This document shows positions 35,806 through 48,203 of a stretch of DNA of 64,000 bases, piece by piece. Each line of letters begins with the position of its first letter. The stretch's first letter is position 1. A program made the position numbers and the translations under genes. Source of the stretch: Hydractinia symbiolongicarpus. Taxonomy: Eukaryota > Cnidaria > Hydrozoa > Anthoathecata > Hydractiniidae. The DNA is taken from positions 16,778,501 through 16,842,500 of the forward strand of contig NC_079886.1 in assembly GCF_029227915.1 (NCBI RefSeq), written 5' to 3'. The notes below the pieces were generated by a model, which did not search any database, had not been told where the DNA came from, and saw nothing but the letters and a program-made list of their open reading frames with translations.

Positions 35806-37412
35806 GTGTGTTTATATTTTCTCTTCTGGCCAATCAGCAGCTGTTGGTTTCTTTAAATATTCTTTTGAATATAGGTTTAGTATTCTTTTGACAGTGATTG
35901 TTAGGACTTTTTATGCAAAACAATACTAAGAGAACCAAAAAAAAAATCTTGCCAAGGACTAAATGTAAGTTCTAAAGTTAAAAATTTTTTTGGGTTTAAC
36001 CATTCAGATGTGCATTTCAGTATACCAGTATTGAACTCCACGGTCAATATCACTGACAGAAATAACATATTGTGATGCTTAACGTAAATAGTATGTAATG
36101 CTTATGTGTGCCCAGTAGCCCTTTTTAGAATTATTCAACCATTTACATAACAGGAAACTCAAGCAATGTAATATTTTAATTAATAAAAATTAATCATGGA
36201 AAAAATGACAGTATAATGTACCCAGTAGCCCTATAAATTAGGTGATAGATTTTCTTATGTTAGAAGTTCTTGATTACCAGCGATCACTAAATTACTTAAA
36301 TCGTATGTAATTTCTAGAGCTGAAAGTTAATTATGTAACCAATGGTGACAAAAGACAGGTGTGAATGCGGTACCTAGATCAAAAACTTTAACATACTTTC
36401 CATCAGTATTGGAAATTTTTTGTAATGTTGGTAATATTTTAACAAACTCAAATTATAAAAAATGGCTGATCAAGGAGACAAACACAAAGACAAAGACACA
36501 TCTTCTTAATGCCCTGTTCTTTTTTTACACTTTTTTTGTACAGTTGGCATTTTTTTGCTCCATATGAAAAGCTTTTTATAGCTACCTATAGCTTGCTAGG
36601 TAAGGACCAAAAGACATTCATTTTATGTTTTTGAGTTGTCAGGGCGTAAATAGATAATTACATTTACAGGATCAATGTTTTGTAACAAGTAAAACGCTCC
36701 ACAAGATGTCAGAAGAACCCCCCTCCTTTATTTTCAAAGTTTAAGTGTTTGTACTGCCTCCAGATTTAATGCCTAACATTCACAACATCGAAATGACTGA
36801 AAGGGGGTCTACTGCTATCCTATTTAGGGTACTGTAACACTGCAGTATACTGAACTAGATAATGGAATCCAAGGGTAGTTTCAACCTAGTAATGCTGTAC
36901 TCAGTGTGACTAGGTAGCTTTTTGACATAACACAGCAATTATAGCAGAATTATTTCCTTGTGCCAGGTTGTCTGCCATAATTTTTATACTCTTCGAAAAT
37001 TTTCAGATCCCAAGGTATAAATGTCACAATGTTACTACCAACTTCCACACACAAATTTTTTGTTGTTGTTGAAATATTCACAATTCACGGTTTTAAAGAT
37101 TTTTTTGGAAAATGATGGATATTGAGGGCTATATTAATTATTCCACAAAGCAACCACACCAATATTATTTGAAAAGTTATATACCTCTTCCTAATTGTGT
37201 GCTGCTGCAAATAAAAACTTACTTCATTTTTCAAAAACGCAGCTGTAAAATGGGCATGTTGGGCATAAAAATGGCTATTTTTGGACATGATGTTTATACT
37301 AAAAATGTTTATGGGTTTTTTTAAACAAAAGGATAACTTTATAGAAAGGCGACCTTCTTTCGTAAAAATCCCGGCCTATATGACATACAATGAAATATTT
37401 GGTACTTTTTGG
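35806..37412. other. Long intron between TDP1 exons 3 and 4, unit A
   Basis: No gene seen. The 36960-37330 part is longer here than in C and is mostly deleted in B. Confidence 0.5.
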
Positions 37413-37479
37413 TTTAGTTATATCTTTGATTTAACTTGGTTGTTAAAAAAATATCCAGCAAGTGCAAGGTAATGTTTAT

Positions 37480-37565
37480 ATTGTATATTGTATATTGTAT
37501 ATTGTATTATATTATATTATATTATATTATATTATATTATATTATATTATATTATATTATATTAG
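37480..37565. repeat. TATTA pentanucleotide microsatellite, unit A
   Basis: About 15 tandem copies of TATAT/TATTA just after TDP1 exon 4. Homologous arrays lie at 47300-47382 (B) and 62870-62922 (C), with different lengths. In C the array is split by a Helitron-like insertion. Confidence 0.9.
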
Positions 37566-38135
37566 TATATATGTAACATTTAAGTTGTATTTATATAAAT
37601 ATCAGAACATGTCATCTCAGTGAGATGAGTAAAATTTTTCTTACATAAAGAGCTTTTTGCTGAAGGAACTGCCGCTGTTATAGTTTTAAAATAAGCACAG
37701 TGTTAGGCAAGAATAGACTTCTCCTAAACTGTTTTCTTCTTAGCTCCCCTTTAAATGAAGTTAATGCTTGTATCTACAGTATTATTTTTTTTTTCTGAAG
37801 TTCAAGAAAAAATTATAAGTCTTATTTTGTGTGTATTCTTCTTTTTACTAAAATCTGAAGTTGCAAAATTGAGGCTGTCTATATATGGCAGTTACGATAG
37901 GATTTTCATTAACATCAGCTCAACATAATCTATATTTTTAAGTTGGTGCTTCTTAAAAATTGTAGATGTTTCACATACACATTGAATGCATTGTTTTAAA
38001 CTGTCATCTGTACACGAAAAAGTTGCTTATTATTTTAGATCTAAACCGTTGTTGCTTGTCCATGGTTTCACTGGCTCGGAAAAAACGGAATTTGAAGGAG
38101 AAGCAATGAATTATGAAAATGTTGATCTTGTTCAG

Positions 38136-38867
38136 GTAGGCCTTCTTTTTTTTTCATTTTGGTTTTATTCTTGTGTGAAAAGTTCTTTTTTATAATACTT
38201 TGCTTTGAAAATATTCTTTTTCGACATTCATAAATTTGTTTATGGTAAAAAACTTTTAAAGTGTAATATGTATGAAGCATTTATTAGAATAACATTATAA
38301 GATTTTTTCACGGCAAATCCATTTTATTAAATTTAGACAAGCTTTCGGTGGTAACAATTCTTTAACAGTTAGTCTTCTTAATTTCTTGGTATTCACCGGT
38401 GTATGTCGACCACATGATATGCGTTTTGATACTCTAATTAATCTGTGTTCTTTATTAGTTTTGCCCTTTTCTGAGAAAAAGTGATTCTAGCACTAAAAAT
38501 TGCTAACTCCTTAAAGTTGCAAAATGTGATTAATATAGGTAAAAGTACAATGAAAAGGATACAGGTGATAAAACTGTGCAACTCTCTCATAAATTAATCA
38601 ATAATACCTTTCAATAAAACGTAAGATATCAACGTTTTTTTATTGAAAACGACGCACCACCTAGCTTTCATCATAAATTCATTTCAATGTAATATTTCAA
38701 ACTTTTTATGTGCATCTTTTGTTCCGATTTCGTTTGTACCTTCCGCAGCTGCTTCTTTGAATATATATATTTTTTTAATTTAATTTGATATATATACATA
38801 AGCTGCATAACGCACATACATCACCTTTGACTTAAGAAAGGTCAACAGAAAGGACATACATTTAAGA
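38136..38867. other. Spacer between TDP1 exon 5 and the GPCR, unit A
   Basis: It is conserved in unit B (53618-54335). It lacks any HxK-type TDP1 exon. Directly upstream of the GPCR ATG is an A+T-rich stretch with TATATATA (38760-38800) that could include its promoter. Confidence 0.4.
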
Positions 38868-39761
38868 ATGATAAATAATTCGTCAAATTTTTCATCATGC
38901 GATTGGCTTATTGTCGAAATTATAGGTATTGCTGACGTAAGCAACACAGAAAAATGGGTCTTGTTTGGTGCTTATGTTTTAGTGTCGATGTTGATAGTTT
39001 TTCTTAATGCAGTATTGATTACAAAGTTGTTGAAGCGAAAAAGAGCAAAGAGTGATAATCTCTTTCTTATATTATCCATATCTGATTTTTTTGTTGGTGC
39101 TGTTTCATTGCCAGTACAGTCGATAGAATTTGTAGTAGAACCTCAAGTAAACTGCTTAATTCATCCGTTGATTGAATTTTTCACATTTTTTCTATTTTCA
39201 TTTTCGTGGGTTTTGACAGTTCTAATATCTATGGACAGATATGTTGCCATTTTAGTTCCACGTGTTCACAGATTTTGCAAGAAGACGAATTTCACCTACA
39301 AGTTGTTAATTTTTGTGTTCCTTGCATGTACCGTTTATGGTGCCGTTATAAGTTGGAAGAAAAAAATACTTCAAATGTCAATTCAGCCAAAGAGTCATTT
39401 CAATATCCTATATTTGTTAGTCGCTGTAGCTGAATTTTTTTGTCTTTTACTGACGTCAATTTTACATTTACACTTATATATTTCCGTTCGAAGGAAAACA
39501 AGAGAAATGGATACAAGTCGCCATACTAAAAATAACAGTCAAAGAAAACTAACAATAACAATAACTCTAATGTTTTTCTGTGCGGTACTTTTAAACACAC
39601 CATTGTTTGGCTTCAGTATATACGAACTGTTGAATAATAAGTACAAATGGAAAACACTTCTCTTTTATAGTCCCAGGAAGTGGACATTGCTTGTTAGTTT
39701 GACAAATTGCTTTTGGAATTCAATTATACTGATGCGTTCTTCAAGTTTTAAAAAGACTTGA
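38868..39761 (+). CDS. Class A (rhodopsin-like) orphan GPCR, intact
   Basis: Single-exon 297-aa receptor with seven membrane segments. Class A landmarks: Asn in TM1 (N47), LSISD in TM2 (D73), the extracellular Cys before TM3 (C96) and the DRY box (M122-Y125 region, MDRYVAIL). The N-terminus has NNSS and NFS glycosylation sites. The third intracellular loop is basic (RRKTREMDTSRHTKNNSQRK). TM6 lacks the usual CWxP, and TM7 has WNSIILMR where NPxxY is expected, so activation may be atypical. The Ser/Lys tail is very short. The ligand is unknown; such intronless, clustered receptors are common in cnidarians. It lies about 0.7 kb after a truncated TDP1 fragment on the same strand and has broken paralogues at 29100 and 54336. 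It is the only copy here with an open frame. Confidence 0.9.
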   Translation: MINNSSNFSSCDWLIVEIIGIADVSNTEKWVLFGAYVLVSMLIVFLNAVLITKLLKRKRAKSDNLFLILSISDFFVGAVSLPVQSIEFVVEPQVNCLIHPLIEFFTFFLFSFSWVLTVLISMDRYVAILVPRVHRFCKKTNFTYKLLIFVFLACTVYGAVISWKKKILQMSIQPKSHFNILYLLVAVAEFFCLLLTSILHLHLYISVRRKTREMDTSRHTKNNSQRKLTITITLMFFCAVLLNTPLFGFSIYELLNNKYKWKTLLFYSPRKWTLLVSLTNCFWNSIILMRSSSFKKT

Positions 39762-40762
39762 CTAATAATAGTGGCGAGCATATTCATATTATTTTCATGG
39801 TTCTTTTGCCATTTGTTAATTTCATGGCAGACATCTACGTGATGTTTAATCTTCTTTTAAGTATGAGATGACAAGTTTTTGGCCAAGAAATGTCAGGATA
39901 TTCTTTATACACCATTACCCTAAGAAATCTTATTTAATGGAGATATTCACAATGATGCGGGATTAAAAGCTTATAGTTAGCTAAGTTGATTTTAAGTGGG
40001 TTTTATTTGTTTTGTGGTGGCATTTAATGTAATTGGTGAATTGCGTTGCTTTGTTCTGATGTATTTATTGTTGATGGTTATCTTCAAATTGTATTTTTAA
40101 TTTCTCATTCATCGCTTGCAAATGCATACGACACTGCTAAGAAGCTAGTTTATAAGAAGCAGGTGATTTTAATAAAAATGAAAAACATCTTGACATCATA
40201 GATAAGAAGAACAAAATCACATAACTGTAGAGTTACCAGCAAACAATATCAATCAGCTCTTGATTTTTTTTACTGGTATACATGTATGACCGTACGTAGG
40301 GTGACTTTTACATGTATTTTTTTTTAATTCTAAAACTATTTATCCCATTCTGTAAATCTGACCATATATTTCACTATTTTACAAAAGAACACAAATATTG
40401 AGGCTGAAAGTGTAAAAAAAAAATTAAATTTTTTCCGCCAAACAAATGGTATTGTTATATGCATAAATTTATACTTTTCATTTAAAGTTTCTATTTATGA
40501 TTTGACTTCTCTGATCTTGTAGCTTTACACGTGAGATTAGATTGTGCGGTTTTTGAATTCTTTTGAAATTATCTTTTTTTTACGTTTATCCCGTTATTGT
40601 GAAATCATAAAAATAAAAGCCAAATTTGACTAGTATTTTTTTTCTTATGATTAAATAAATTCGTTATAGTTTCGCATCGTTTTTGACCGCGCGACATAGA
40701 GTTGAATTGCTTTTAAAGTTGTTAATTTGTGGCGAGAGAAAAAGAATTGTTGTAATAATTCT

Positions 40763-40799
<37 letters not shown>

Positions 40800-41539
40800 G
40801 TTTGTTATAAATTAAAAGTCGCACCTGTAGTTGAACATTCATCTGAAGGTGCGACGATTGCATTGTTTATAAAGGAAATTTTTTATCTGGGAAATGCTAG
40901 AAAATAATAGTAAAGTTTAAGGTCTATAAGTATCACCCTTTCCGCAATCTTTGAAGAATGAGTTCTACTCCCTTTCATCCTTTTTGGGAGGACTTTAGCG
41001 TTGAAACAGGAAAAGAAAAATAGGATAAATGCGAAGTCCTCAGACAGTTGTCAAAAGTGCCATAAATTGTTGTTGTTGGTAGTGCTGCAAAGATAGAATT
41101 TTGAAACTCCTTTCGGGATGATTTCAGTTTTTACGTTTCACACGATTTAGTATGGATTTTGAGCAACTAAAATAGTATACCTAGGCTATAGGTAGCTTAA
41201 TATCTCATGAATTTAAGATTTTAAAAGCATAGGAAAGTTGAAACTAAAACTTTAAAATATGTAAAAATACAAAGAAGCAAAAAAGCAAAAAAAAAAAAGG
41301 GTAAAGACTTATCAGAGAGACAAAAAAGGATGCGGCTGACTTGGCCATTTGCCATCTTTCAGGCGTTTATGTGATGGCAAAACCTTATCGTTATATTTTT
41401 AGACAGACTGGTCGGCGGTTTATACTACTTGCTCAAGTCACTTTTTCTTAAAACGTTGAAATTTTACATCCCAGATTACCCTGTGCGTGCAGGTGTCCTT
41501 GAATGCGAATTGTTCTGTTTAGTTTTTACAAAGCAGATT
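39762..41539. other. GPCR 3' flank, unit A
   Basis: No gene seen. It contains an (AT)n run (40768-40798) and a hairpin (40818-40855), both conserved in unit B. Confidence 0.5.
40818..40855. repeat. Hairpin GTCGCACCT...AGGTGCGAC, unit A
   Basis: The 9-bp perfect arms plus near-matching inner bases face each other across a loop of about 12-20 bases, next to an (AT)n run. In unit B (56278-56315) the stem is longer because of a G-A difference (CTGCAGGTGCGAC). No U-run follows that would suggest a terminator. Confidence 0.6.
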
Positions 41540-41720
41540 ATGTTCGAGCTACGTAAACGTTACAAAAGCTGAACCTTTGTACAATTTTTTTGCAGATTAT
41601 ACTACACAAGGTGTTTTTGTTAGTAAAGTACTTTTCAAAAACGAACAGCAATCACCTCATGCTTTGTATTTTGTTTCTTCTGTAGGCGAGACTTCCGATA
41701 CCATATGGCACTCATCACAC
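41540..41720 (+). pseudogene. Secreted-protein exon broken by a 29-bp deletion, unit A
   Basis: Counterpart of the exon at 56997-57206 in unit B. Here 29 bp are missing between two GCTAC repeats (at about 41550). This removes the hydrophobic signal core and shifts the frame to a stop. The rest, including the donor (CACAC then gtaagt), is conserved. Confidence 0.45.
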
Positions 41721-42439
41721 GTAAGTAAGTCATGCCTTCCTCGCAGTTTTAAGTGCCAGGGAGGTAGTTCCCAGCATACCCCCATCCTCGTGGCTGTTAC
41801 TAATTTCAGTTGCACCTTTTATGTGCGTATTTAGTCTCTATTATGTTCATTTTTAGCTTTATACGAATGCATGCGCTATATGGGTTTTCTTCATAGTTAG
41901 GCAAACATTTAGTTTCAGTGACAAAGACGGAATATAATGTGATATATTCAATAATATCAACACTAGTCGTTAGCTCATGCATTCTTAATATGAAACCAGC
42001 CTGTGTGCCAGACAAAATACGAATATCAGTTATAAGAGATTCGAAACTTTTGAAGATACATGGCACTGGTAATCTAGACGGACTTTATATAAACATATAT
42101 ACGAGGCTATATATGAAAATATACAAGACTGATAAAACAGAAAGACAGGCTCAATTTTTTGTCATACTTGTAATCATTGGGTAAATAAGAAGTGCAGAGG
42201 TATTGGAGGAAGTTTAAGAGGTGACATCTAATTTGTTTGTAAACGTCGCAAAAAAGATTATGGACAACAAAGTAATTTTATGTTGTACAATAATGATATG
42301 GTGGCTCGTTGGAGATAGTTAAAAAGAGTTCTATCACTTAAAGTGACAATTTGTGTAGTCAAGTGGATGCTGGAATTTCTTTTTTCAAAAACTTTAGAGA
42401 GTTCAGAGTCTTTTCAATTGAGGTAAAAGGAAGGTGATG

Positions 42440-42690
42440 TGGTCTGTATCAGAAGTCTTATGTTGCACAGTAAGGAGACAAGGGCAGTGGAGCAGGAAAA
42501 TCTTGATTCGTTAGAAAGAAATGATATGAAAATGGTTATGTGGTTGCTGAAACAAAACCCAGAGGTAGACCAAGAAAGACTCGGCAGGAAGTTATAAAGA
42601 AAAACTTAGTGCAGAGAAGTTTAGGTTTAGAACTAACACGGTCTAGATCGGATTGAAAGAAGGTCATTAATATGCCCGATGGGAAACGCG
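42440..42690 (+). repeat. LINE reverse-transcriptase C-terminal remnant, unit A
   Basis: In broken frames it reads the basic KPRGRPRKTRQEV block and the following LELTRSRSDWKKVI block, the typical end of a non-LTR reverse-transcriptase protein. Several frameshifts and stops make it dead. The identical remnant in unit B is 57932-58182. Confidence 0.65.
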
Positions 42691-45600
42691 TTTCAGCTGA
42701 TAAAGATGATAATGCAGACGAACTGTATCTGTACGCATATCAGGTTAAATGTAAGCATAACATAAATGCAGAAAAAAGGCTGAGTGCGAACATATACGAG
42801 TCTAATAACGCACACGAGCTGTGTATGAACATAGTAGGGCTAGCATGAACATAGTAGGGCCAGGGCCAGATTAACTAACTTTTACAACACTGCAACCAAA
42901 TTTTTCAGCGCTCGTTGTCACGACAAAAAAGAGCTGTGTTTTTTTCGCGAGTGCTCATAGCAGCAGCTCCTAACGTTTAAGTGTCGGTGCTCGATATGCT
43001 TAAATTCCTTTACATTAAAGGTGCCTGCATTTTCTGAATTTTTATTGGTTGTTTAAAGGTTGGGTGTCTGCAAACGCTTGAAAGTCCAAAGTTATCACAA
43101 CCCAGTCGTGGCCCTCTTAGCAACCGCTAGTGACTGTGGCTAAACACACCATAATGGAAAGCGGCTTGTAGTAGGAAGGTTGTAAATATTGTTTATTGTT
43201 GATTGTTCTTGTTTTCTTTGTAGTAAAATGATGTTGTTGTTGTATACAAACGGATTACGTATTGTAATTCACACAGCCACCTTGGTGGAGAATGATTGGT
43301 TTCAAAAGACGCAGGGGTATATCTTGATTTAATCACCTTTCTTAATCATATATATTTTCTTTTGTTTCAATGCTTGAGAATTTTTTTATTTAGTGTTTGG
43401 ATAAGTTCAAATTTTACAAAATTGTCAAAACTCGAATCATTCTTCCTTGTAGGTAAATTTTTAGATTTAATTTTAATACAAAAGTTCCATCAAGCAAAGT
43501 GACAACGAATTAATAGCTATTAAATGTTGTGTTTTTTAAAAATGAAATTTGTGTTGAATATGTGATTCGAACATTAGATCACATCAAGTAGTGATCTGGT
43601 TTCCATTCATTATTTTGTTGTTTTTGTGCACCCACATATATGCCAATTGAAGAGTGTTTAAAATTTACTAGCCGCATTATTTAGCATGCTGGTGCAGTCA
43701 GAGTTCAAGAAAATTTAGAAAAAGTGTTCATACCTGAGTCCATATCAATTAGCACATTTGTATTTGACAAAGATATGGGGAATTTAAAAGGTAATTTATG
43801 ACGTCACCACCAGGCGATTCCAAAACGTTACCTAGCTTTATGGAGTTAGTGCTATTTTGGTTCCAGGAGATTGGGAGTTGTCACCAGTTATTTTTACCTG
43901 TATTTGAGTTATTTAGGCTCAACTCATAAGTGCCATGGAATGGCTTCGCTGAAGGACTGTTAGTCTAATGCATTGCCGTTAGGCCACATTATCAAAAGAA
44001 TTAACAAACGGACATATTTTTTCAGCTATTTAAAAGAAAATAAACTCATCCACCTTGGCCGTGCATACACACAGAGCATATTGATATACGATAAAATCTT
44101 GAAAAAAGTGTTTGTTTAATTTCTTTGCTGCAGCCGAAGCTAAATGCTATATTAAAGGAATTGCAAAACTACAAGACAGGAATTGCATTTAATTATTACC
44201 TTTAGATTTTTTTAAGGAAAAAGTGTGCAGAATTCAATAACGTTAATTATCGTTAATTGAGGCAAATTATTAAAATGCACCTGCAGGTGGAGCGAAGGAT
44301 GGAATAACTGACAAAATGATTTTTTGATTATGCCCCTGAAGTTGTAGGTTTTTTTCGATGTCATAAAATGCATATCTTAATTTCTTTTGTTAATCCCTAT
44401 TTTGATTTTGCTTGTTATATTGACTTACATTTTTTAATGATTTGCAGAATATTTAAGTTAGTTTTTGTCTTTAGTATTTCCAATATAAATGTGAAGTGAT
44501 ATTTAATGACTTGCATTTTATTAGATTGGTTTCAGGGTATTTGATATTATATATCAACATCTGAATCTTGACAAAAGACTTTTTTAAATTATGTACAAAG
44601 AATTTTTATAAACAATAATGTCCATGAGTAAGAAAATTCACTTAATGATAGCACAGGAAAGTTGCATTTTAGCAAGCGTCTTTTTGTTAACATGATAAAC
44701 CCTAAATACGTCAATATCTGACTCCAATGACTGTATCATTTTTTTTTTATTTTTTTTTTTGAAACAAACTTTATAGGGGTGTGCTATTAAGTCGCCTGAG
44801 GAACTAAGGAACTTTAGTAATTTTACTGAAATCACACATAATAGGGTAGAACAATAATCTTAGAGCAGCGAAATACAAGGCAAAAAATATTTAAAAAAGG
44901 CCTTTTTAATTATTTTTTCTCCCGTGAAATAAACTATTAATTCTGATGAAGCGTAACCTCAGATATTAGGGTCTATGAAAAAATTCGCAAGCTAATCAGC
45001 ATTATTCGTTATCGAGTAAGGTAAATGGAAGCCACAATGTTTACTGTGTTTTAATTATCATTTGCCTAATACTGATAATACTAATACTTGAATTACTAAT
45101 ACTTGAATTACTAATACTTGTGTTATACTAGTGTTGTTATATAGATATATAATAATGAAATAAGAGATGACATCCAGCAGCTCAAAAACAAGTGACAGTG
45201 TTAAAAGAAAGTTATCAGATGGCTGTGAAAAATCCAATTGCAGATATGGAAAAAGCTGTTATCGCACTAATCCTACACACTTCGAAGAATTTAATCACCC
45301 ATTAGGTATAGTTTTTGTTTGTTACTAGTCGATGGAACAATACAAGTAGTATATATGATATGATCTACATTTTCTAATACACAATGGGTGTAAATATGTG
45401 CTCCAGTATAACAGAACGCTCCATAAGTATGTTCCAAATAAGAATTAGGTTATGCAATCATAGTCGTATAAAATCTGGGCTTTTATCATACCCATAAGTT
45501 TTTGTCAAATACATTTCCTTTTCTCATTTAGGTAGTAATTATCCCTTTTTAACATTGTAATCGTTTTTAACTGTGGTAATTTTAGAAACAGATGCAAAAA

Positions 45601-47299
45601 GAACAAAGTACTTATTTGATAAGGACAAAGTTTCACCGAAATATTTTTTAACAAAAGTGCAAGGAATTGATGATTGTTTTAACCAAGAAACTGTTGCAAT
45701 TGGTATTGAAGGTATAAATTTTTGTTGTCATTGTTGTTGTTTTGTTATCTGGTTGAATCAGTTTTGTAATGGATGTTGTCGAGGATTGCATCCTTACGTT
45801 TCTATAATATGTTGTCTTGTGATTGGTTTTCATCACACAAGTTGGATAGTAATTTTTCTTTTTTTAGATATTTTAAAGGATAATCATCGAGAACTTGTTG
45901 AATCTGTTCAGGTGTGTTTATATTTTCTCTTCTGGCCAATCAGCAGCTGTTGGTTTCTTTAAATATTCTTTTGAATATAGGTATAGTATTCTTCTGACAG
46001 TGATTGTTAGGACTTTTTATACAAAACAATGCTAAGAGAACCAAAAAAAATCTTGCCAAGGACTAAATGCAAGTTGTAAAGTAAAAAAATGTTTTTTGGG
46101 CTTAAACTTTCAGATGTGCATTTCAGTATACCAGTATTGAACTCCACGGTCAACATCACTGACAGAACAAGCATATTGTGATGCTTAACGTAAATAGCAT
46201 GTAATGCTTATGTGTGCCCAGTAGCCCTTTTTAGAATTATTCAACCATTTACATAACAGGAAACTCAAGTAATGTAATATTTTAATTAATAAAAATTAAT
46301 CATGGAAAAAGTGACAGGATAATGTACCCAGTAGCCCTATAAATTAGGTGATAGATTTTCTTATGTTAGAAGTTCTTGGTTACCAGCCATCACTAAATTA
46401 CTTAAATCGTATGTAAATTCTAGAGCTGAAAGTTAATTTTATAACCAATGGTGACAAAAGACAGCTGTGAATGTGGTACCTAGACCAAGAAACTTTAACA
46501 TACGTTCCATCAGTATTGGAAGTTTTTTGTAATGTTGGTAATATTTTAACAAACTCAAATTATAAAAAATGGCTGATCAAGGAGACAAACACAACGACAC
46601 ATCTTCTTAATGCCCTGTTCTTTTTTTACACTTTTTATTGTGCAGTTCGCATTTTTTGGCTCCATATGAAAAGCTTTTTATAGCTACCTATAGCTTGCTA
46701 GGTAAGGACCAAAAGACATTCATTTTATGTTTTTGAGTTGTCAGGGCGTAAATGGATAATTACATTTACCAGATTACAAAGTTTGTCAATATGTTTTATA
46801 ACAAGTTTACTCACCTTACTTAAAGCGAAACGCTCCACAGTGTTGTTGAGAAGAACCCCCCCTCCATCATTTTCAAGGAGTGATTATACTGCCTCCAGAT
46901 TTAATACCTAACATTTACAACATCGAGATGAGTGAAAGGGGGTCTACTGCCACCCTATTTAGGGTACTGTAACACTGCAGTATACTGCTACTAGCTAATG
47001 GAATCCTAGGGTAGTTTTAACCTAGTAATGCTGTGTTCAGTGTGACTAGGTAGCCTTTTGACATAACGCAGCAGTTATAGCAGAATTATTTCCTTTAAAT
47101 AATCCGCTGTACCAGGTTGGTTTTTTAAACAAAAAGATAGCTTTATAGAAAGGCAACCTTCTTTCGTAAAAATATCCCGGCATATATAAGATACAATGAA
47201 ATATTTGGTTATGTGATGTGATCTTCTTAGTTTAGTTATATCTTTGATTTAACTTGGTTGTTAAAAAAATATCCAGCAAGTGCAAGGTAATGTTCATAT

Positions 47300-47382
47300 T
47301 GTATATTATATTATATTATATTATATTATATTATATTATATTATATTATATTATATTATATTATATTATATTATATTATTAT
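47300..47382. repeat. TATTA microsatellite, unit B
   Basis: Uninterrupted pentanucleotide array after TDP1 exon 4, homologous to those in A and C. Confidence 0.9.
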
Positions 47383-47703
47383 ATGTATAAATATCAGAAC
47401 ATGTCATCTCAGTGAGATTTCATTTGATTTAACTGAGATTTGACAGAAGTCAAAAAAAAAATTTTTTCTTACATAAAGAGATTTTTGCTAAAGGAACTGC
47501 CGCTGTTACGGTTTTAAAATAAGCACCAGTGTTTCCTAAACTGTTTTCCTCTTAGCTCCCCTTTAAATGAAGTTAATGCTTGTATCTACAGTATTATTAT
47601 TTTTTTCTGAAGTTCATGAAAAAATTATAAGTCTTATTTTTGTGTGTATTCTTCTTTTTACTAAAATCTGAAGTTTCCAAATTGAGGCTGTCTATATATA
47701 GCA

Positions 47704-47709
47704 GTTACG
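47704..47709. repeat. Target-site duplication, left (GTTACG)
   Basis: GTTACG lies directly before the element at 47704-47709 and directly after it at 53372-53377. Unit A, without the insertion, has it once (in GCAGTTACGATAGG), which confirms a 6-bp duplication. Confidence 0.9.
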
Positions 47710-47761
47710 TACGGAGCGTCATATCTGCCAAAAATCGCACCACTACTTTCACAGTTTCTTT

Positions 47762-48203
47762 ATGACGTCCTGCGGATCTGTAGGACGTCCTACGGGTGTC
47801 TAGGACGGCCTGCAAACTTCTAGCACGTCCTAAAAATCTCTAGGACGTCCTGCAGTCCTCTAGGACGTCCTACAGGGTGTCTAGGATGACCTACGGGACT
47901 CTAGGACGTCCTAAGTGAATCTAAGACGTCCTAAGAATATCTAGGACGTCCTACAGATTCTCTAGGACGTCCTAGGAATATCTAGAACGCACTACGGGGC
48001 TCTAGGACGTCCTACAGGTTCTCTAGGACGTCCTAAGGGTCTCTACGACGTCCTACAGGTTCTCTAGGACGTCCTAGAAATATCTAGGACGTCCTACGGG
48101 GCTCTAGGACGTCTTAAGGGTCTCAAGACGTCCTAAGTATATTTAGGACGTCCTACGGGGCTCTAGGACGTCCTAGAGATCGCTAGGACGTCCTAGGGAA
48201 TAA
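47762..48203. repeat. Left subterminal array of 12-bp palindromes (22 copies)
   Basis: Consensus TAGGACGTCCTA, a perfect palindrome, is repeated about 22 times with 8-9 variable bases between copies. The period is about 20.6 bp, close to two DNA turns. A few copies have one or two substitutions. Even spacing on one helix face suggests cooperative protein binding, for example by the transposase. That is inference. Confidence 0.9.

Larger units (their letters stand above)
35046..38135 (+). pseudogene. TDP1: TDP1 5' fragment with PBZ finger, unit A
   Basis: Exons 35046-35184, 35465-35590, 35762-35805, 37413-37468 and 38039-38135 would encode 154 residues. Exon 1 carries a PBZ poly(ADP-ribose)-binding zinc finger (CEKSNCRYGKSCYRTNPTHF then FNHP). 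Exons 2-5 match the start of the tyrosyl-DNA phosphodiesterase 1 catalytic region (YFLSKVQGI, DILKDNH, FDLTWLLKKYP, KPLLLVHG). The HKD catalytic exons do not follow; a GPCR comes 730 bp later. Exon 4 has also lost its splice acceptor: the ttcttag seen in B and C is missing here, and the next AG would shift the frame. Known of TDP1: it removes stalled topoisomerase I peptides from DNA. This copy is a broken 5' duplicate. Confidence 0.75.
32808..43402 (+). repeat. Tandem unit A (10.6 kb)
   Basis: First copy of a tandemly repeated block. It starts at AAGTTCAAATT (32808), matching 43403 and 58896. Content in order: a stop-interrupted conserved stretch, TDP1 exons 1-5, an intact GPCR, a secreted-protein exon with a 29-bp deletion, and a LINE remnant. 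It differs from B and C in having about 490 bp (33024-33517) that they lack, and it lacks the SAM-HECT transposon. At about 37890 it keeps the uninterrupted insertion site (GCAGTTACGATAGG). Confidence 0.9.

Noticed and set aside
38300-38480. Open stretch after TDP1 exon 5 as the next TDP1 exon
   Set aside because: It has no HxK motif and does not resemble TDP1 in any frame.
45573-45962. 129-aa ORF (also at 61070) as a gene
   Set aside because: It reads through TDP1 exon 2 into the intron and exon 3; the splice sites explain it better.
47762-48203. Regular short palindromes with variable spacers resemble a CRISPR array
   Set aside because: Spacers are only 8-9 bp, the repeats are 12-bp perfect palindromes, the arrays lie at transposon ends, and the genome is clearly intron-bearing eukaryotic.
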